64,000 nt of DNA. It comes from Bifidobacterium sp. ESL0690. GTDB taxonomy: Bacteria; Actinomycetota; Actinomycetes; Actinomycetales; Bifidobacteriaceae. The stretch's first letter is position 1, and the number at the start of each line of letters is the position of its first letter. The notes beneath the pieces were generated by a model. The model did not search any database. It saw nothing but the letters and a program-made list of their open reading frames with translations, and was not told where the DNA came from. Made by a program: the position numbers and the translations under genes. The DNA lies in NCBI RefSeq assembly GCF_029392315.1, contig NZ_CP113939.1, positions 372,001 to 436,000 of the forward strand. The letters are read 5' to 3'. Below, piece by piece: positions 28,993 through 37,789 of the stretch.

Positions 28993-29308
28993 TGAGCCCT
29001 CCCTCCCAATCGCGACCCCTTGTATTTGGCAGGTGTTGCCGCTTCCGGCTAAACCTACGCATAGCTCGCCGCCGTATGCGCGACGTCATTGGGGTTTATT
29101 CGATTGTCTCTATTGTACCTGCTGGTTGTGGACACTGGCAGCTACCATATTTCTTATAGAAAACCTTGATTGTGTCGGCAGTGTTACGCCGGAGTTTCCA
29201 CGGTTTTGAAGCTGGGTAAACAGTTAGACAACAAGGTTTTGAATGACGGAATTTTCGTGCGTAAAATGGCATGAAAAGCGAGTGACGTGAGACGGAACGG
29301 GGCTACGT
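28993..29308. other. Divergent intergenic region between glnR-like gene and membrane protein gene
   Basis: 316 bases that must hold two divergent promoters. I looked for paired -35/-10 boxes and GlnR-like sites and found nothing convincing. Confidence 0.4.
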
Positions 29309-30340
29309 ATGACTGCTGCGGCGAATGGCGACAATGAAAATGCTGCGGGCGTCGTGGACTCGCGCGGAGAAACAGGAACGACGAGAACAGGAACGGTAAA
29401 GGCTATGGAATCGACGAATGACCCTGAGGCGCGCATCGAAGGTGCTTCGGCATCGGCCGAGAAACGTTCCTATGCAGCTGTTGTCGACGCCGATCGCGAG
29501 TCTGCTGCCCCTGCTCCAGCACTGCCTGCCATGCCTGCCTCACCGGTGGACGGGGGCGGTTGCGCAAAGCAGATGGTGATGCTGCAGGTTGCCATCTACG
29601 TTCTCATCGCTGTTGTGGTGACTGTGTCTTGCCTCTTCGATCGGCGACTTGGGTTTGGCTTTTCCGGCGCAATTCCGCTGGTTTTGATGCTTGTGGTCAT
29701 GAGAATGTGGCCCTTGTATAGCAGCTTTGTCGACGCGATTGTCGGGGTTGTCGGTGGGATTGTCATGATTTTCGGCACGGGATCGCTGCTGATGAACTCC
29801 CTGCCGCGTAACGATCAGGCGGCTGGACAGCGCACGGCGCCCCAATTTGCAGGATTCGGCACCGTGCCTGCGTCTGTTCTGATGCATGTGTATACGGTAT
29901 GGGCCGTCGTTCTGCTGGTCGTGCTGACCGCGTTCGTCATTTTGGGATTTTTGCATCAGATGTTGCGGCGTGAGCGCACCAATATGGTACTTTCCCTGTC
30001 GCACAGCCTGTTGCTTGACGTCGCGCTGGCGGGAGTTTCAGGTTGGGTATTCTCGCCGTTGTTGTTCCGCTATTTCGGTGCTGGGAGTTTGGGCGCGAGG
30101 AAGCCTTGGATTGTAGCGATTGTTGTGGTTGCAGCCGTTGCTGTGTTGGCCGGATTGTCTTGGGCGTCGACCCGCTGGTTCAAGGATTACGCCGCTGCCG
30201 GCATGCCCCTTTCGTCCTTATATCACGGCAACCGTGACCGTAAACGTCAGTCTTGCGCCGCAATCGCTCTTATCCCGCTGATGTTCGCAGGTTTCGTTGT
30301 GTTTCTGGTATTGGTTGCGCTGCTTGTTTTCGTCGGGTGA
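29309..30340 (+). CDS. Hypothetical multi-pass membrane protein
   Basis: 343 residues of unknown function. The first 85 are hydrophilic and look disordered (Ala/Glu/Thr, then a Pro/Ala stretch). About seven hydrophobic segments follow: MLQVAIYVLIAVVVTVSCL, IPLVLMLVVMRMWPLY, IVGVVGGIVMIFGTGSLL, VYTVWAVVLLVVLTAFVI, LLDVALAGVSGWVFS, WIVAIVVVAAVAVLAGL and the C-terminal IPLMFAGFVVFLVLVALL. No motif I recognise. It converges on mntP with only eight bases between the two stops. Confidence 0.7.
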   Translation: MTAAANGDNENAAGVVDSRGETGTTRTGTVKAMESTNDPEARIEGASASAEKRSYAAVVDADRESAAPAPALPAMPASPVDGGGCAKQMVMLQVAIYVLIAVVVTVSCLFDRRLGFGFSGAIPLVLMLVVMRMWPLYSSFVDAIVGVVGGIVMIFGTGSLLMNSLPRNDQAAGQRTAPQFAGFGTVPASVLMHVYTVWAVVLLVVLTAFVILGFLHQMLRRERTNMVLSLSHSLLLDVALAGVSGWVFSPLLFRYFGAGSLGARKPWIVAIVVVAAVAVLAGLSWASTRWFKDYAAAGMPLSSLYHGNRDRKRQSCAAIALIPLMFAGFVVFLVLVALLVFVG

Positions 30341-30348
30341 TTTGGTGA

Positions 30349-30918
30349 TTACCAGGCGATGATGCCGAGGTGCTCCAGCAGGGTTTTCAGACCGATGAGG
30401 ATGAGCACGATGCCGCCGATGATCTGGGCGGTTTGCTGCCAACGCACGCCAATGGTATGGCCGAGGTAGAGGCCAGCGATGGAGAAAGCTCCTGTGATGA
30501 CGCCGATGATGGCGGCCGCGCCCCAGATGTTGAGTGGCATGAACTGGAAACTCACACCCACGGCGAAGGCGTCGATGCTGCACGCGACGGTCAGCGGGGC
30601 CATGTGACGCCAGTCGAATTGGGCGGTCTCTTTGGCGTCTTCCTCGGGTTCGCCGAACGCCTCGCGAATCATGTTGCCGCCGATAAGTGCCAGCAGACCG
30701 AAAATGATCCAATGATCGACGGCTTCAACGTAACGCCCGAACAATGAGGCGAAGAAATAACCCAGAATCGGGAAGAGCGCCTGGAACCCGCCGAACCAGA
30801 GTGCGGTTTTGATGGCGTTGACCGGCCTGACATGTTTGGTGGCCAGTCCCTTGCCGATGGCGATGGCGAAGGCGTCCATGGAAACGGACACCGCAATAAG
30901 CAGAATTTCGACGATCAT
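30349..30918 (-). CDS. mntP: Manganese efflux pump MntP
   Basis: Six-helix inner-membrane exporter that protects against excess Mn2+. It is made of two homologous halves, each with the conserved acidic motif: SVSMDAFAIAIGKG (residues 10-23) and ACSIDAFAVGVSFQF in the second half. 189 residues, the normal size. In many bacteria mntP is under a yybP-ykoY riboswitch; I looked in the 31100-30919 leader and did not find its conserved core. Confidence 0.92.
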   Translation of the reverse strand: MIVEILLIAVSVSMDAFAIAIGKGLATKHVRPVNAIKTALWFGGFQALFPILGYFFASLFGRYVEAVDHWIIFGLLALIGGNMIREAFGEPEEDAKETAQFDWRHMAPLTVACSIDAFAVGVSFQFMPLNIWGAAAIIGVITGAFSIAGLYLGHTIGVRWQQTAQIIGGIVLILIGLKTLLEHLGIIAW

Positions 30919-31197
30919 AAGCCTGCGTTTGCACTTTCGTGTTCATCCGCAGCTATGCGGGAAAACGGTAACGAAAACTCGCTACCGACGCATGTCGCAC
31001 ACGGATGGGCCTCGACGGTTGCCCGCCTACGCCTTGTGTTTCGGCATTGAGAACTGCCGGCAACTCCTTACTGTTCCGGCTTTGAATTCCCGATGTGAAT
31101 ACCGTTCGCATGCCACAATTACCGTTACAGTATAGCGCTCTCGTTTCGGCTTTAGAGAATATCTTAAGAAATCTGGTTTTGACTATTTCAGTTCGAG

Positions 31198-31213
31198 ATG
31201 AAAGCGCGTACAT
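31198..31213. promoter_or_regulatory. Operator-like palindrome, upstream copy
   Basis: ATGAAAGCGCGTACAT: 12 of 16 positions are symmetric around a central CG, the pattern of LacI-family operators. Its first ten bases recur at 31269. It lies upstream of the -35 box. Confidence 0.7.
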
Positions 31214-31234
31214 AAAAAATAAAAACATGTTTCT

Positions 31235-31263
31235 TTGACAAAATAATGTTTTAGGTATATATT
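31235..31263 (+). promoter_or_regulatory. Consensus sigma-70-type promoter of the ABC transporter operon
   Basis: TTGACA (31235-31240), a 17-base spacer, TATATT (31258-31263). The predicted transcript start falls at about 31270, inside the downstream operator copy. Confidence 0.8.
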
Positions 31264-31268
31264 TAATC

Positions 31269-31284
31269 ATGAAAGCGCAATCAT
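31269..31284. promoter_or_regulatory. Operator-like palindrome, downstream copy
   Basis: ATGAAAGCGCAATCAT: 12 of 16 positions symmetric around CG. It is 71 bases from the upstream copy, close to seven helical turns, and covers the expected transcription start. Confidence 0.7.
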
Positions 31285-31304
31285 ACTAGCTGAAAGGCTC
31301 AAAG

Positions 31305-32363
31305 ATGAGTAATTATAAATTAGCTCTCCGCCTAATCGCGGGGATTTCAGGCGTTGCCATGCTTGTTCCGATGGCGGCTTGTGGTAGTAGTTCATCGAGC
31401 AGTGCGAAAGGCAACACTGGCAGCGTTTCCATCGCGTGCTCTCAACAGGAAGATTTCTGCCAGGCGATGACCCGTGCATTCTCCAAGGAAACCGGCATCA
31501 AAACAACGTATGTTCGCCTCGGCGCAGGCGAGGTGCTGGCCAGGCTTGCTACCAATCCCGGTGAGTTCGACGTATGGGCCGGTGGCCAGGCCGAGAACCA
31601 TCTGCTGGCACAAGACAAGGGCTGGATTGAAAACTATAAGTCCTCCGCCGCGTCGAATTATCCTGCAAGCTATAAGGACACCACTGGTTCCTGGACCGGC
31701 TTCTATACCGATTCGATCGCATTCTGCTCCAGCAAATCCGAGCTTAAGAAGAAAAACCTGAAGGCTCCTACTTCATGGAACGATTTGCTTAGCCCAGCGC
31801 TCAAGAAGAGCGTCGGCATGCCGCACCCCGCAACGGCTGGTGTCGGCTACATGGCCATGTATACGCAGGCAGTATTGCATAACGGTGACGAGCAGCAGTC
31901 CGTTAATTACTTCAAGCAGCTTAACCCGAACGTGATGCAGTATTCGAAGTCCGCAGCGACCGGCACCGAGCAGGCCGGACGTGGCGAGGTCACTGTCGCT
32001 ATCGCTTTGGATTCGGATTGCGAGAAGGCCATCCAGGCTGGATACAACGATTTGGTCACCAGCTATCCGAAGGAGGGAACCGGCTATGAGGTCGGTGCCG
32101 TCTCCGTCCTGAAGAATGGTCACAACAAGGCCAATGCCAAAAAATTCACCGACTGGATCCTTGGCACCAAGGCTCAGAACCTTTATGCCGGTGTTCCTTC
32201 GTTCGCCGCTCCGACCAATCCGAAGGCGACCATCGGCAAGAACGTTCCCAACCAGGACAAGGTCAAGAAGGTCAAGTGGGATATGCGCAAGGCCGCTGAC
32301 TCCCGTGACGCCTTCATCAAGGCCTTCGAGAGCGAAGTATCCTCCTCCAAGGATGCCAAGTGA
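31305..32363 (+). CDS. ABC transporter substrate-binding lipoprotein (AfuA/FbpA type)
   Basis: Extracellular ligand-binding protein, first gene of a five-gene operon. The signal sequence LIAGISGVAMLVPMAACGSSSS has its lipobox Cys at residue 26. The mature protein has the ferric-type binding-protein plan: SIACSQQEDFCQAMTRAFSKETGIKTTYV, LARLATNPGEFDVWAGGQAE, WNDLLSPALKKSVGMPHPATAGVGY and GYEVGAVSVLKNGHNKANAKKF. Members of this family bind Fe3+, 2-aminoethylphosphonate, thiamine or hexose phosphates, so annotation as iron uptake is not secure. AAAGG precedes the ATG. Its paired Tyr residues for Fe3+ are not evident, which speaks somewhat against iron. Confidence 0.85.
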   Translation: MSNYKLALRLIAGISGVAMLVPMAACGSSSSSSAKGNTGSVSIACSQQEDFCQAMTRAFSKETGIKTTYVRLGAGEVLARLATNPGEFDVWAGGQAENHLLAQDKGWIENYKSSAASNYPASYKDTTGSWTGFYTDSIAFCSSKSELKKKNLKAPTSWNDLLSPALKKSVGMPHPATAGVGYMAMYTQAVLHNGDEQQSVNYFKQLNPNVMQYSKSAATGTEQAGRGEVTVAIALDSDCEKAIQAGYNDLVTSYPKEGTGYEVGAVSVLKNGHNKANAKKFTDWILGTKAQNLYAGVPSFAAPTNPKATIGKNVPNQDKVKKVKWDMRKAADSRDAFIKAFESEVSSSKDAK

Positions 32364-32406
32364 TCGTTGTTCATTTGAAGTTTGCCAATGCTGATGAGGA
32401 GATAGA

Positions 32407-34116
32407 ATGAGTTCGACTTCCTCGGTTTCGATTTCAAAAAACAAGAATAAAGGACGGCGTCGCGGGCCTCGCAAGAGTCTCTCCGTATGGATTGTTCTCG
32501 TGATCGTCATTGTTGCGCTGGTATTCCTGCTTGGTTTGCCGGTATTCAAGCTTTTTCAAGCCGGGTTCAGCGCCCAGGGCCGCGTCGCCATCAAGCAATC
32601 GTTCACGACAGACATTGATACGTTCGTGCATAGCATCGTGTTGGGTTTGTTGGTGGGCCTGCTTGGTACGTTCATCGGTTTCGTGTGCGCCTGGGTGCAG
32701 ACGTTCGTCAAGTTCCCAGGTAAAAAGGTCCTGCATTGGGTGACTTTGCTGCCTACGATTTCGCCACCGTTCGCGGCGGCGACGGCCATCATCACTCTAT
32801 TCGGCAAGAGGGGAATAATCACCAACGGCCTGTTGCATCTTGAAACCAACATCTACGGCCTGCCAGGCCTGTTGATGGTGCTTACCATGACCTTCACGCC
32901 TGTAGCCTACCTCAATATCAAGGGTATGTTCGAGAATCTTGATCCGTCCCTGTTCGAGGCGGCTTCCAGCTTGGGCTCTTCGCCGTGGCACACGTTGATC
33001 CATGTGACCATTCCAATGGTGCTGCCTGCGATGCTTTCGTCGTTCTTGGTGCTCTTCGTTGAGGGCATCGCCGATTTGGCCAACCCGTTGGTCATCGGCG
33101 GTGATTACCGCGTGCTTGCCAGCCAGATTTACTTCGCAGTCGCCGGTTCCGGCGATGTAGCCACAGCCGCCGGCATCTCCTTGGTGCTTTTGCTGCCGGC
33201 ACTCACGGTCTTCCTGATTCAGAAGTACTGGACCGACAAGAAATCCGTCGTTACCGTCACTGGTAAACCGACGGGTGCCATCAAGCCGATCAAGTCGCCG
33301 AGCGTGGTGGCTCCGATGTTGATTATCTCGTTGCTGTGGCTGCTGTTGGTCGCGACTATCTACCTGACGCTGTTGGTTGGTGGATTCGTCAAGATTCTCG
33401 GCGTCGACAACACCTGGACTTGGGATCATTTCGAGTTCATTCAACGGTTGGGTTCTGACGCTGTCGCCACCACATTGCTGATGACGCTCGCTGCTGCCCC
33501 GTTGGCTGCGCTTCTGGCGCTGGCCATCGCGTGGCTTGTGGTTCGCCATCTGCCTCGTTTCGGCGGAGTGCTTGATCTGTGGGGCATGCTTGGCGTGGCC
33601 GTTCCCGGCACCGTGCTCGGCTTGGGCTTTGCACTGGTCTATTCGCAGCCCGTCACCGTTTTCGGGGTGGACATCATTCCGCCTCTCGCAGGTGGATTGG
33701 CAGTAGGCGGAGGCGCGATTGCCATTGTCATGGTCTTCATTGCCCGTGGCGATCCTACTGGTCAGCAGTCCTTCATCGCGGCATTCAAGCAGATCAATCC
33801 TGAAGTAGAGGAAGCGGCTGTATCTCTGGGCGCAAGCCCGTTGACGACGGTTCGCAAGGTGACTTTGCCATTGATGTCGTCGGCCGTGGTCACCGCGGTG
33901 ACTTACGCGATTACCAAATCGATGACGACGATCACCGCGATCATCTTCATCACCACACCGCAGACCAAGGTCATGACCTCCCAGATTCTGGATGAGGTCG
34001 ATGCAGGTCGATTCGGCAATGCATTCGCTTATTCGAGCTTGCTGATCGTTCTGGTGCTCATCATTCTGGGCATTTCGAACCTCCTGCTTCGCCAACTCAA
34101 TCGTTCAAAGGGATGA
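32407..34116 (+). CDS. ABC transporter permease, two fused membrane domains (FbpB/AfuB type)
   Basis: Both permease halves in one 569-residue chain with about twelve helices. Each half carries the ATPase-docking EAA loop: EAASSLGSSPWHTLIHVTIP near residue 180 and EEAAVSLGASPLTTVRKVTLP near residue 475. This fused form is typical of ferric/AfuB-type importers. A Lys/Arg-rich cytoplasmic N-terminus precedes helix 1. It lies 44 bases after the binding-protein gene and overlaps the ATPase gene by ATGA. Confidence 0.92.
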   Translation: MSSTSSVSISKNKNKGRRRGPRKSLSVWIVLVIVIVALVFLLGLPVFKLFQAGFSAQGRVAIKQSFTTDIDTFVHSIVLGLLVGLLGTFIGFVCAWVQTFVKFPGKKVLHWVTLLPTISPPFAAATAIITLFGKRGIITNGLLHLETNIYGLPGLLMVLTMTFTPVAYLNIKGMFENLDPSLFEAASSLGSSPWHTLIHVTIPMVLPAMLSSFLVLFVEGIADLANPLVIGGDYRVLASQIYFAVAGSGDVATAAGISLVLLLPALTVFLIQKYWTDKKSVVTVTGKPTGAIKPIKSPSVVAPMLIISLLWLLLVATIYLTLLVGGFVKILGVDNTWTWDHFEFIQRLGSDAVATTLLMTLAAAPLAALLALAIAWLVVRHLPRFGGVLDLWGMLGVAVPGTVLGLGFALVYSQPVTVFGVDIIPPLAGGLAVGGGAIAIVMVFIARGDPTGQQSFIAAFKQINPEVEEAAVSLGASPLTTVRKVTLPLMSSAVVTAVTYAITKSMTTITAIIFITTPQTKVMTSQILDEVDAGRFGNAFAYSSLLIVLVLIILGISNLLLRQLNRSKG

Positions 34117-35264
34117 AATCTACAATGACAGAAGAATCAACTACAAAAGGCACTGTTGCCGGCGCGCTTACGCTACGCAACATCAGTAAGGTCTATCCGG
34201 GCAAGAAAGGTGATTTCACCGCGGTACAGGGTACAAGCCTTGATATCGCGCCTGGCACGTTCGTTACCCTTCTGGGGCCTTCGGGCTGTGGAAAGACCAC
34301 CACGCTGCGCATGATCGCAGGCTTTGAGCAGCCTACCGATGGCGACATCCTGGTGGATGGCAAGAGCATCCTTGACGTGACTGCCGATAAGAGGCCGATG
34401 TCGATGGTGTTCCAGTCCTACGCGCTGTTCCCGCATCTAACGGTGAGCGGCAATGTGGAATTTGGCCTGAAACTCAAGAAGATGAGCAAGGCCGAATGCA
34501 AGCAGCGGGCTGATGCCGCATTGAAGATGATGGGTATTCAGGATTATGCCGATCGTTATCCGAACCAGCTTTCCGGTGGTCAGCAGCAGCGTGTGGCTCT
34601 GGCTCGCGCGCTGGTCATGGAGCCGAAAATCATTCTCTTCGATGAGCCCCTTTCCAATTTGGACGCTCGACTGAGGGTCAAGATGCGTGGCGAGATTCGT
34701 CAGCTGCAGCAGAAGCTTGGCATCACCGCCATCTTCGTGACCCACGACCAGTCCGAAGCTCTGACCATGGCCGATGTCATCGTCGTGATGAGCGCCGGCA
34801 AGGTCGAGCAAGTGGGCAGCCCCTGGGAGATTTACCACAGGCCGATCAACAAGTTCGTCGCCTCCTTCCTGGGAACCGACAACTTCCTGAAAGGCAAGAT
34901 CGCACGAGTCATCTCTCACAACGAGAAGGACGATCTCTATCTGCTTGATACCGATCTGGGACAACTCAACGTTCACGGCGTCTCCGGACTCACTGAGGGT
35001 CAGCCGGTAAGTATTCTGATTCGTGCCGAAAACCTCACTGTTCATGAACAGTCGGTCGGAGCACATCTTGAGATTCCGGCCACCATTACCTCTTCCGCGT
35101 TCGACGGGGAGGCCGTGCATTATGAACTGGAATCCAAGGTCGGCCATTTGACCGGCAGTGCGCCGGGCGTTTCCACGCCTCTGCACAACAACGATTCCGT
35201 GGTTTGCGCGGTGGATGAAGAAGGTCTATGGGCTGTTCCTGAAAGCAAGGGTGTTAAGGACTGA
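34113..35264 (+). CDS. ABC transporter ATP-binding protein (FbpC/AfuC type)
   Basis: Energises the importer. Walker A GPSGCGKTT, Q-loop MVFQSYALFPHL, signature LSGGQQQRVALARAL, Walker B IILFDEPLSNLDARLR and switch His in IFVTHDQSEAL. The last 130 residues form the TOBE-type regulatory domain (QPVSILIRAENLTV). 383 residues. The first ATG overlaps the permease stop; a second in-frame ATG at 34125 has a better distance from the AAAGGG at 34104-34109, so either may be the true start. The last base of the stop codon is the first base of the next ATG. Confidence 0.93.
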   Translation: MKSTMTEESTTKGTVAGALTLRNISKVYPGKKGDFTAVQGTSLDIAPGTFVTLLGPSGCGKTTTLRMIAGFEQPTDGDILVDGKSILDVTADKRPMSMVFQSYALFPHLTVSGNVEFGLKLKKMSKAECKQRADAALKMMGIQDYADRYPNQLSGGQQQRVALARALVMEPKIILFDEPLSNLDARLRVKMRGEIRQLQQKLGITAIFVTHDQSEALTMADVIVVMSAGKVEQVGSPWEIYHRPINKFVASFLGTDNFLKGKIARVISHNEKDDLYLLDTDLGQLNVHGVSGLTEGQPVSILIRAENLTVHEQSVGAHLEIPATITSSAFDGEAVHYELESKVGHLTGSAPGVSTPLHNNDSVVCAVDEEGLWAVPESKGVKD

Positions 35265-35887
35265 TGCGTCGTTTTTTTGATAGGGCCGATACGAAGTGGA
35301 GAAGACTGGACGGGGCCATTCATCTTTATGCCTTGCCTGAACCTCACGAAAAGGTGACGGAAAAGGCGAAGATGGAGGATCGAGCTCTGGCCGACATCGC
35401 GGGTCTGGCGGTTCAGCCGGTGGACTATCTGCATATGACACTGCAACGTTTCGACCTGTATCGTGACGAGATTAGCGATGAGCAATGGAAGCAACTTGAC
35501 GAGGAACTCACCTCCAGAATTGGGGCGTTGAGCGCCTTTGACGTTGCCTTCAACAAACCGCAGGTTCGACAGGCCGCCATTGAAGTAGTCGGCAAGGACG
35601 GCGTTGAATGGCAGAAGTTGGTTGATGCCATCAGAGACGCCTTCAGTGCCAGCGGGTTGGGCGATTCGCTCACCGATCAGCCGTTTGGGCCACATTACAC
35701 TCTCGCTTATTGTTCGAGTGACACCGACGCACACACCGATGCAAAAGTCCAAAAAATCCTGGATGAAGTATCGGTCGAAACGACGATGCATGTGAGCAGG
35801 GCCTGGATGGTGGCTGTCAATCAGTCACCGCAGGAAGGCGTATTCCGTTTCAGGAAAATGAAAGAATGGCACCTTGGAGTAAAATAG
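35264..35887 (+). CDS. 2H phosphoesterase superfamily protein (2'-5' RNA ligase/CPDase-like)
   Basis: The superfamily opens cyclic phosphates or 2'-5' bonds using two His-x-Thr motifs. Both are present: LHMTLQRF (His57, Thr59) and PHYTLAYC (His144, Thr146), 85 residues apart. 207 residues. It is translationally coupled to the ATPase gene (TGATG) and precedes the lacI-type gene, so it belongs to the transporter operon. A role in processing an imported phosphorylated compound is a tempting inference, but a housekeeping tRNA-related role is equally compatible with the motifs. Confidence 0.82.
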   Translation: MRRFFDRADTKWRRLDGAIHLYALPEPHEKVTEKAKMEDRALADIAGLAVQPVDYLHMTLQRFDLYRDEISDEQWKQLDEELTSRIGALSAFDVAFNKPQVRQAAIEVVGKDGVEWQKLVDAIRDAFSASGLGDSLTDQPFGPHYTLAYCSSDTDAHTDAKVQKILDEVSVETTMHVSRAWMVAVNQSPQEGVFRFRKMKEWHLGVK

Positions 35888-35923
35888 GTTTATTCATTCC
35901 TCGAAACGAATAAGGGAGAGGCC

Positions 35924-36931
35924 ATGCAACAGCGCAGGCGTCGTGTAAGTATGACGGATGTCGCGCGTCTTGCGAAGGTCTCTCCCGCCACTGTTTCTAG
36001 GGTGCTGAACAATAGCACGAACGTGAGTGAAGAAGCTCGTTCCGCTGTGTTGAAAGCCGCGGATTCATTGGGCTATGTGCGCAATCTTGGTGCTGTTTCG
36101 CTCGCCACCACCCAGACCATGACCATCGGGTTGCTTATTCGCGATTTGGGCAACCATTTCTATGGTGCTGTGGCTTCGCATGTTCGCAACCAAGCAGCAA
36201 AGGCTGGTTTCGACCTGCTTATCGTTTCTTGCGAAGACAACTTGGAAAGTCAGATGCGGGCTGTCCGTTGCCTTTTGGGTCATAGTGTGGGTGGCATCAT
36301 CATTTCCTCGGGCCGTGTGGCGGCATCGGTAGCCGAATATGCGGCGAAATTTGTGCCGACCATCGCCCTGGCGACCGGGCTTGATTTGCCGACTCTGAAT
36401 TCCGTGCGTATCGACCCGCAATCCGAATGCGATTTGGCGCAGCAGGTGGTTGAGCATGGACATACTTGTATCGCCGTGACGGCCTCCACGAGTCCGCTTA
36501 CTTCGGCGTTGCATGCCAGGACGGCGAATTTCCTGACACAACTGGTTATCTCGGGCGCGCAGACCCATATCTTGTCGATTCAGTCGGATTTGGGAGAGCC
36601 GCTTTATCGAGCGGTCGATGAGGCCATTGACGCCGGCGCGACGGCGATTATGGCTGGTAATGACGCGATTGCCTTGGCTATTCTTGAATATTTCGACACT
36701 ATCGGACTGCGCTGTCCGGAAGATATATCAGTCACTGGTTTTGATGGCATGGGGGCGTACCGCTCGTCGTTGCTGGGATTGACGACAGTGGAACAGCCTG
36801 TCGCCAAATTGGCAGAATCGGCGGTGAACATGATTTGTCAGAAAATTCTGGATGGATCACAGGCGACCAGCCAGATGCTTATTCAAGGGCGTTATATCGC
36901 CGGGCATACTCTAGGAATGAAGAAAAAATAA
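35924..36931 (+). CDS. LacI family transcriptional regulator
   Basis: Sugar-responsive DNA-binding protein. N-terminal helix-turn-helix VSMTDVARLAKVSPATVSRVLNNSTNVSEEARSAVLKA region (8-45) followed by the hinge LGYVRNLGAVSLATTQTMTIGLLI, then a periplasmic-binding-protein-type ligand domain with CPEDISVTGFDGMG and the end STLTTVEQP-like GLTTVEQPVAKLAESAV. 335 residues. AGGGAGAGG lies before the ATG. It closes the operon started at 31305 with only 36 bases after the phosphoesterase gene, and is the obvious candidate to bind the palindromes at 31198 and 31269. Autoregulation would follow. Confidence 0.92.
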   Translation: MQQRRRRVSMTDVARLAKVSPATVSRVLNNSTNVSEEARSAVLKAADSLGYVRNLGAVSLATTQTMTIGLLIRDLGNHFYGAVASHVRNQAAKAGFDLLIVSCEDNLESQMRAVRCLLGHSVGGIIISSGRVAASVAEYAAKFVPTIALATGLDLPTLNSVRIDPQSECDLAQQVVEHGHTCIAVTASTSPLTSALHARTANFLTQLVISGAQTHILSIQSDLGEPLYRAVDEAIDAGATAIMAGNDAIALAILEYFDTIGLRCPEDISVTGFDGMGAYRSSLLGLTTVEQPVAKLAESAVNMICQKILDGSQATSQMLIQGRYIAGHTLGMKKK

Positions 36932-37073
36932 TCTATTGGATAATTTTCTTAATCGTGGTTGCAGTAGAGAAAATAGTACGAAACGCATACTCTTGCAAGG
37001 TCAACTCCGCTCTTAAGCGCTGCATTCTGGTCTATATCTAAGCAACGTTTTTTAGACATAACTCCATGAAAAG

Positions 37074-37106
37074 AAAAGGGACCGGAGTCAATCCGTGTCC
37101 CTTTTA
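37074..37106. terminator. Intrinsic terminator after the lacI-type gene (also usable by ppa)
   Basis: Arms AAAAGGGAC (37074-37082) and GTCCCTTTT (37097-37105) with an inner CGG/CCG pair. A and T tracts on both sides make it bidirectional between converging genes. Confidence 0.88.
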
Positions 37107-37178
37107 CTTTGTCAGCGATAATCAAGTCTCAATGATATTTCAGTGATGTTCGGTTGTCGCTTAGCTTAGTATTTTGTC

Positions 37179-37673
37179 TCACTTCTTGGAAGCGGCGAGG
37201 CGCTCGCGAGCGGCGACGATCTGCTTTTCGGCCTCTTCGACGCCGGTCCAGTAATCGCCGGGCATGACTTCCTTGCCGGGCTCCAGAGCCTTGTACTGCT
37301 CGAAGAAGTGCTTGATTTCGGCCTTGTGATACTCGTTGACGTCATCGACATCCTTGATGTCGTCGAAACGTACGTCGGCAGGCACGCACAGCACCTTGTC
37401 GTCGCCGCCCTCTTCGTCTTCCATGTGATAGAGCGCCACGGCGCGGCACTTGATTTCGCAGCCCGGGAAAACCGAGTTCGGAATCATGACGAGCGCATCG
37501 AGCGGATCGCCGTCCTCGCCCAGCGTGTCCTCGATGTAGCCGTAGTCATCCGGATAGCCCATCGCGGTGAAGAGGGTGCGGTCGAGCTTGATGCGGCCGG
37601 TCTCCTCGTCCATCTCATACTTGTTCTTCGATCCGCGCGGAATCTCAACGAGAACATTGAACGTTTCAGCCAT
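37179..37673 (-). CDS. ppa: Inorganic pyrophosphatase, family I
   Basis: Hydrolyses PPi from biosynthetic reactions in the cytoplasm. Family I metal-binding motif DPLDALVM (DGDPLDALV, Asp residues bind Mg2+), N-terminal VLVEIPRGSKNKYE, GYPDDYGYIEDTLGEDGDP and RFDDIKDVDDVNEYHKAEIKHFFEQYK. 164 residues. AAGGAG precedes the ATG by six bases. The family is hexameric or trimeric in most bacteria. It works alongside PPDK, which also handles PPi. Confidence 0.96.
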   Translation of the reverse strand: MAETFNVLVEIPRGSKNKYEMDEETGRIKLDRTLFTAMGYPDDYGYIEDTLGEDGDPLDALVMIPNSVFPGCEIKCRAVALYHMEDEEGGDDKVLCVPADVRFDDIKDVDDVNEYHKAEIKHFFEQYKALEPGKEVMPGDYWTGVEEAEKQIVAARERLAASKK

Positions 37674-37789
37674 GTTTGCTCCTTTTGAACGTGCCTTACG
37701 TACGTTGCATGTACGGTTTTGTTACCGAAACCAAGTCTAGCGCAGATACTCGCCGATGGTGGCTGGGCGACCCGATATGGAATCCATGG

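Larger units (their letters stand above)
30919..31304. other. Divergent control region between mntP and the ABC transporter operon
   Basis: The right third contains a consensus promoter and two operator-like palindromes (listed separately). The left part, upstream of mntP, shows no recognisable riboswitch or operator. Confidence 0.6.

Noticed and set aside
30919..31100. Possible yybP-ykoY manganese riboswitch upstream of mntP
   Set aside because: The conserved core sequence and stems of this class were not found on reading the - strand.
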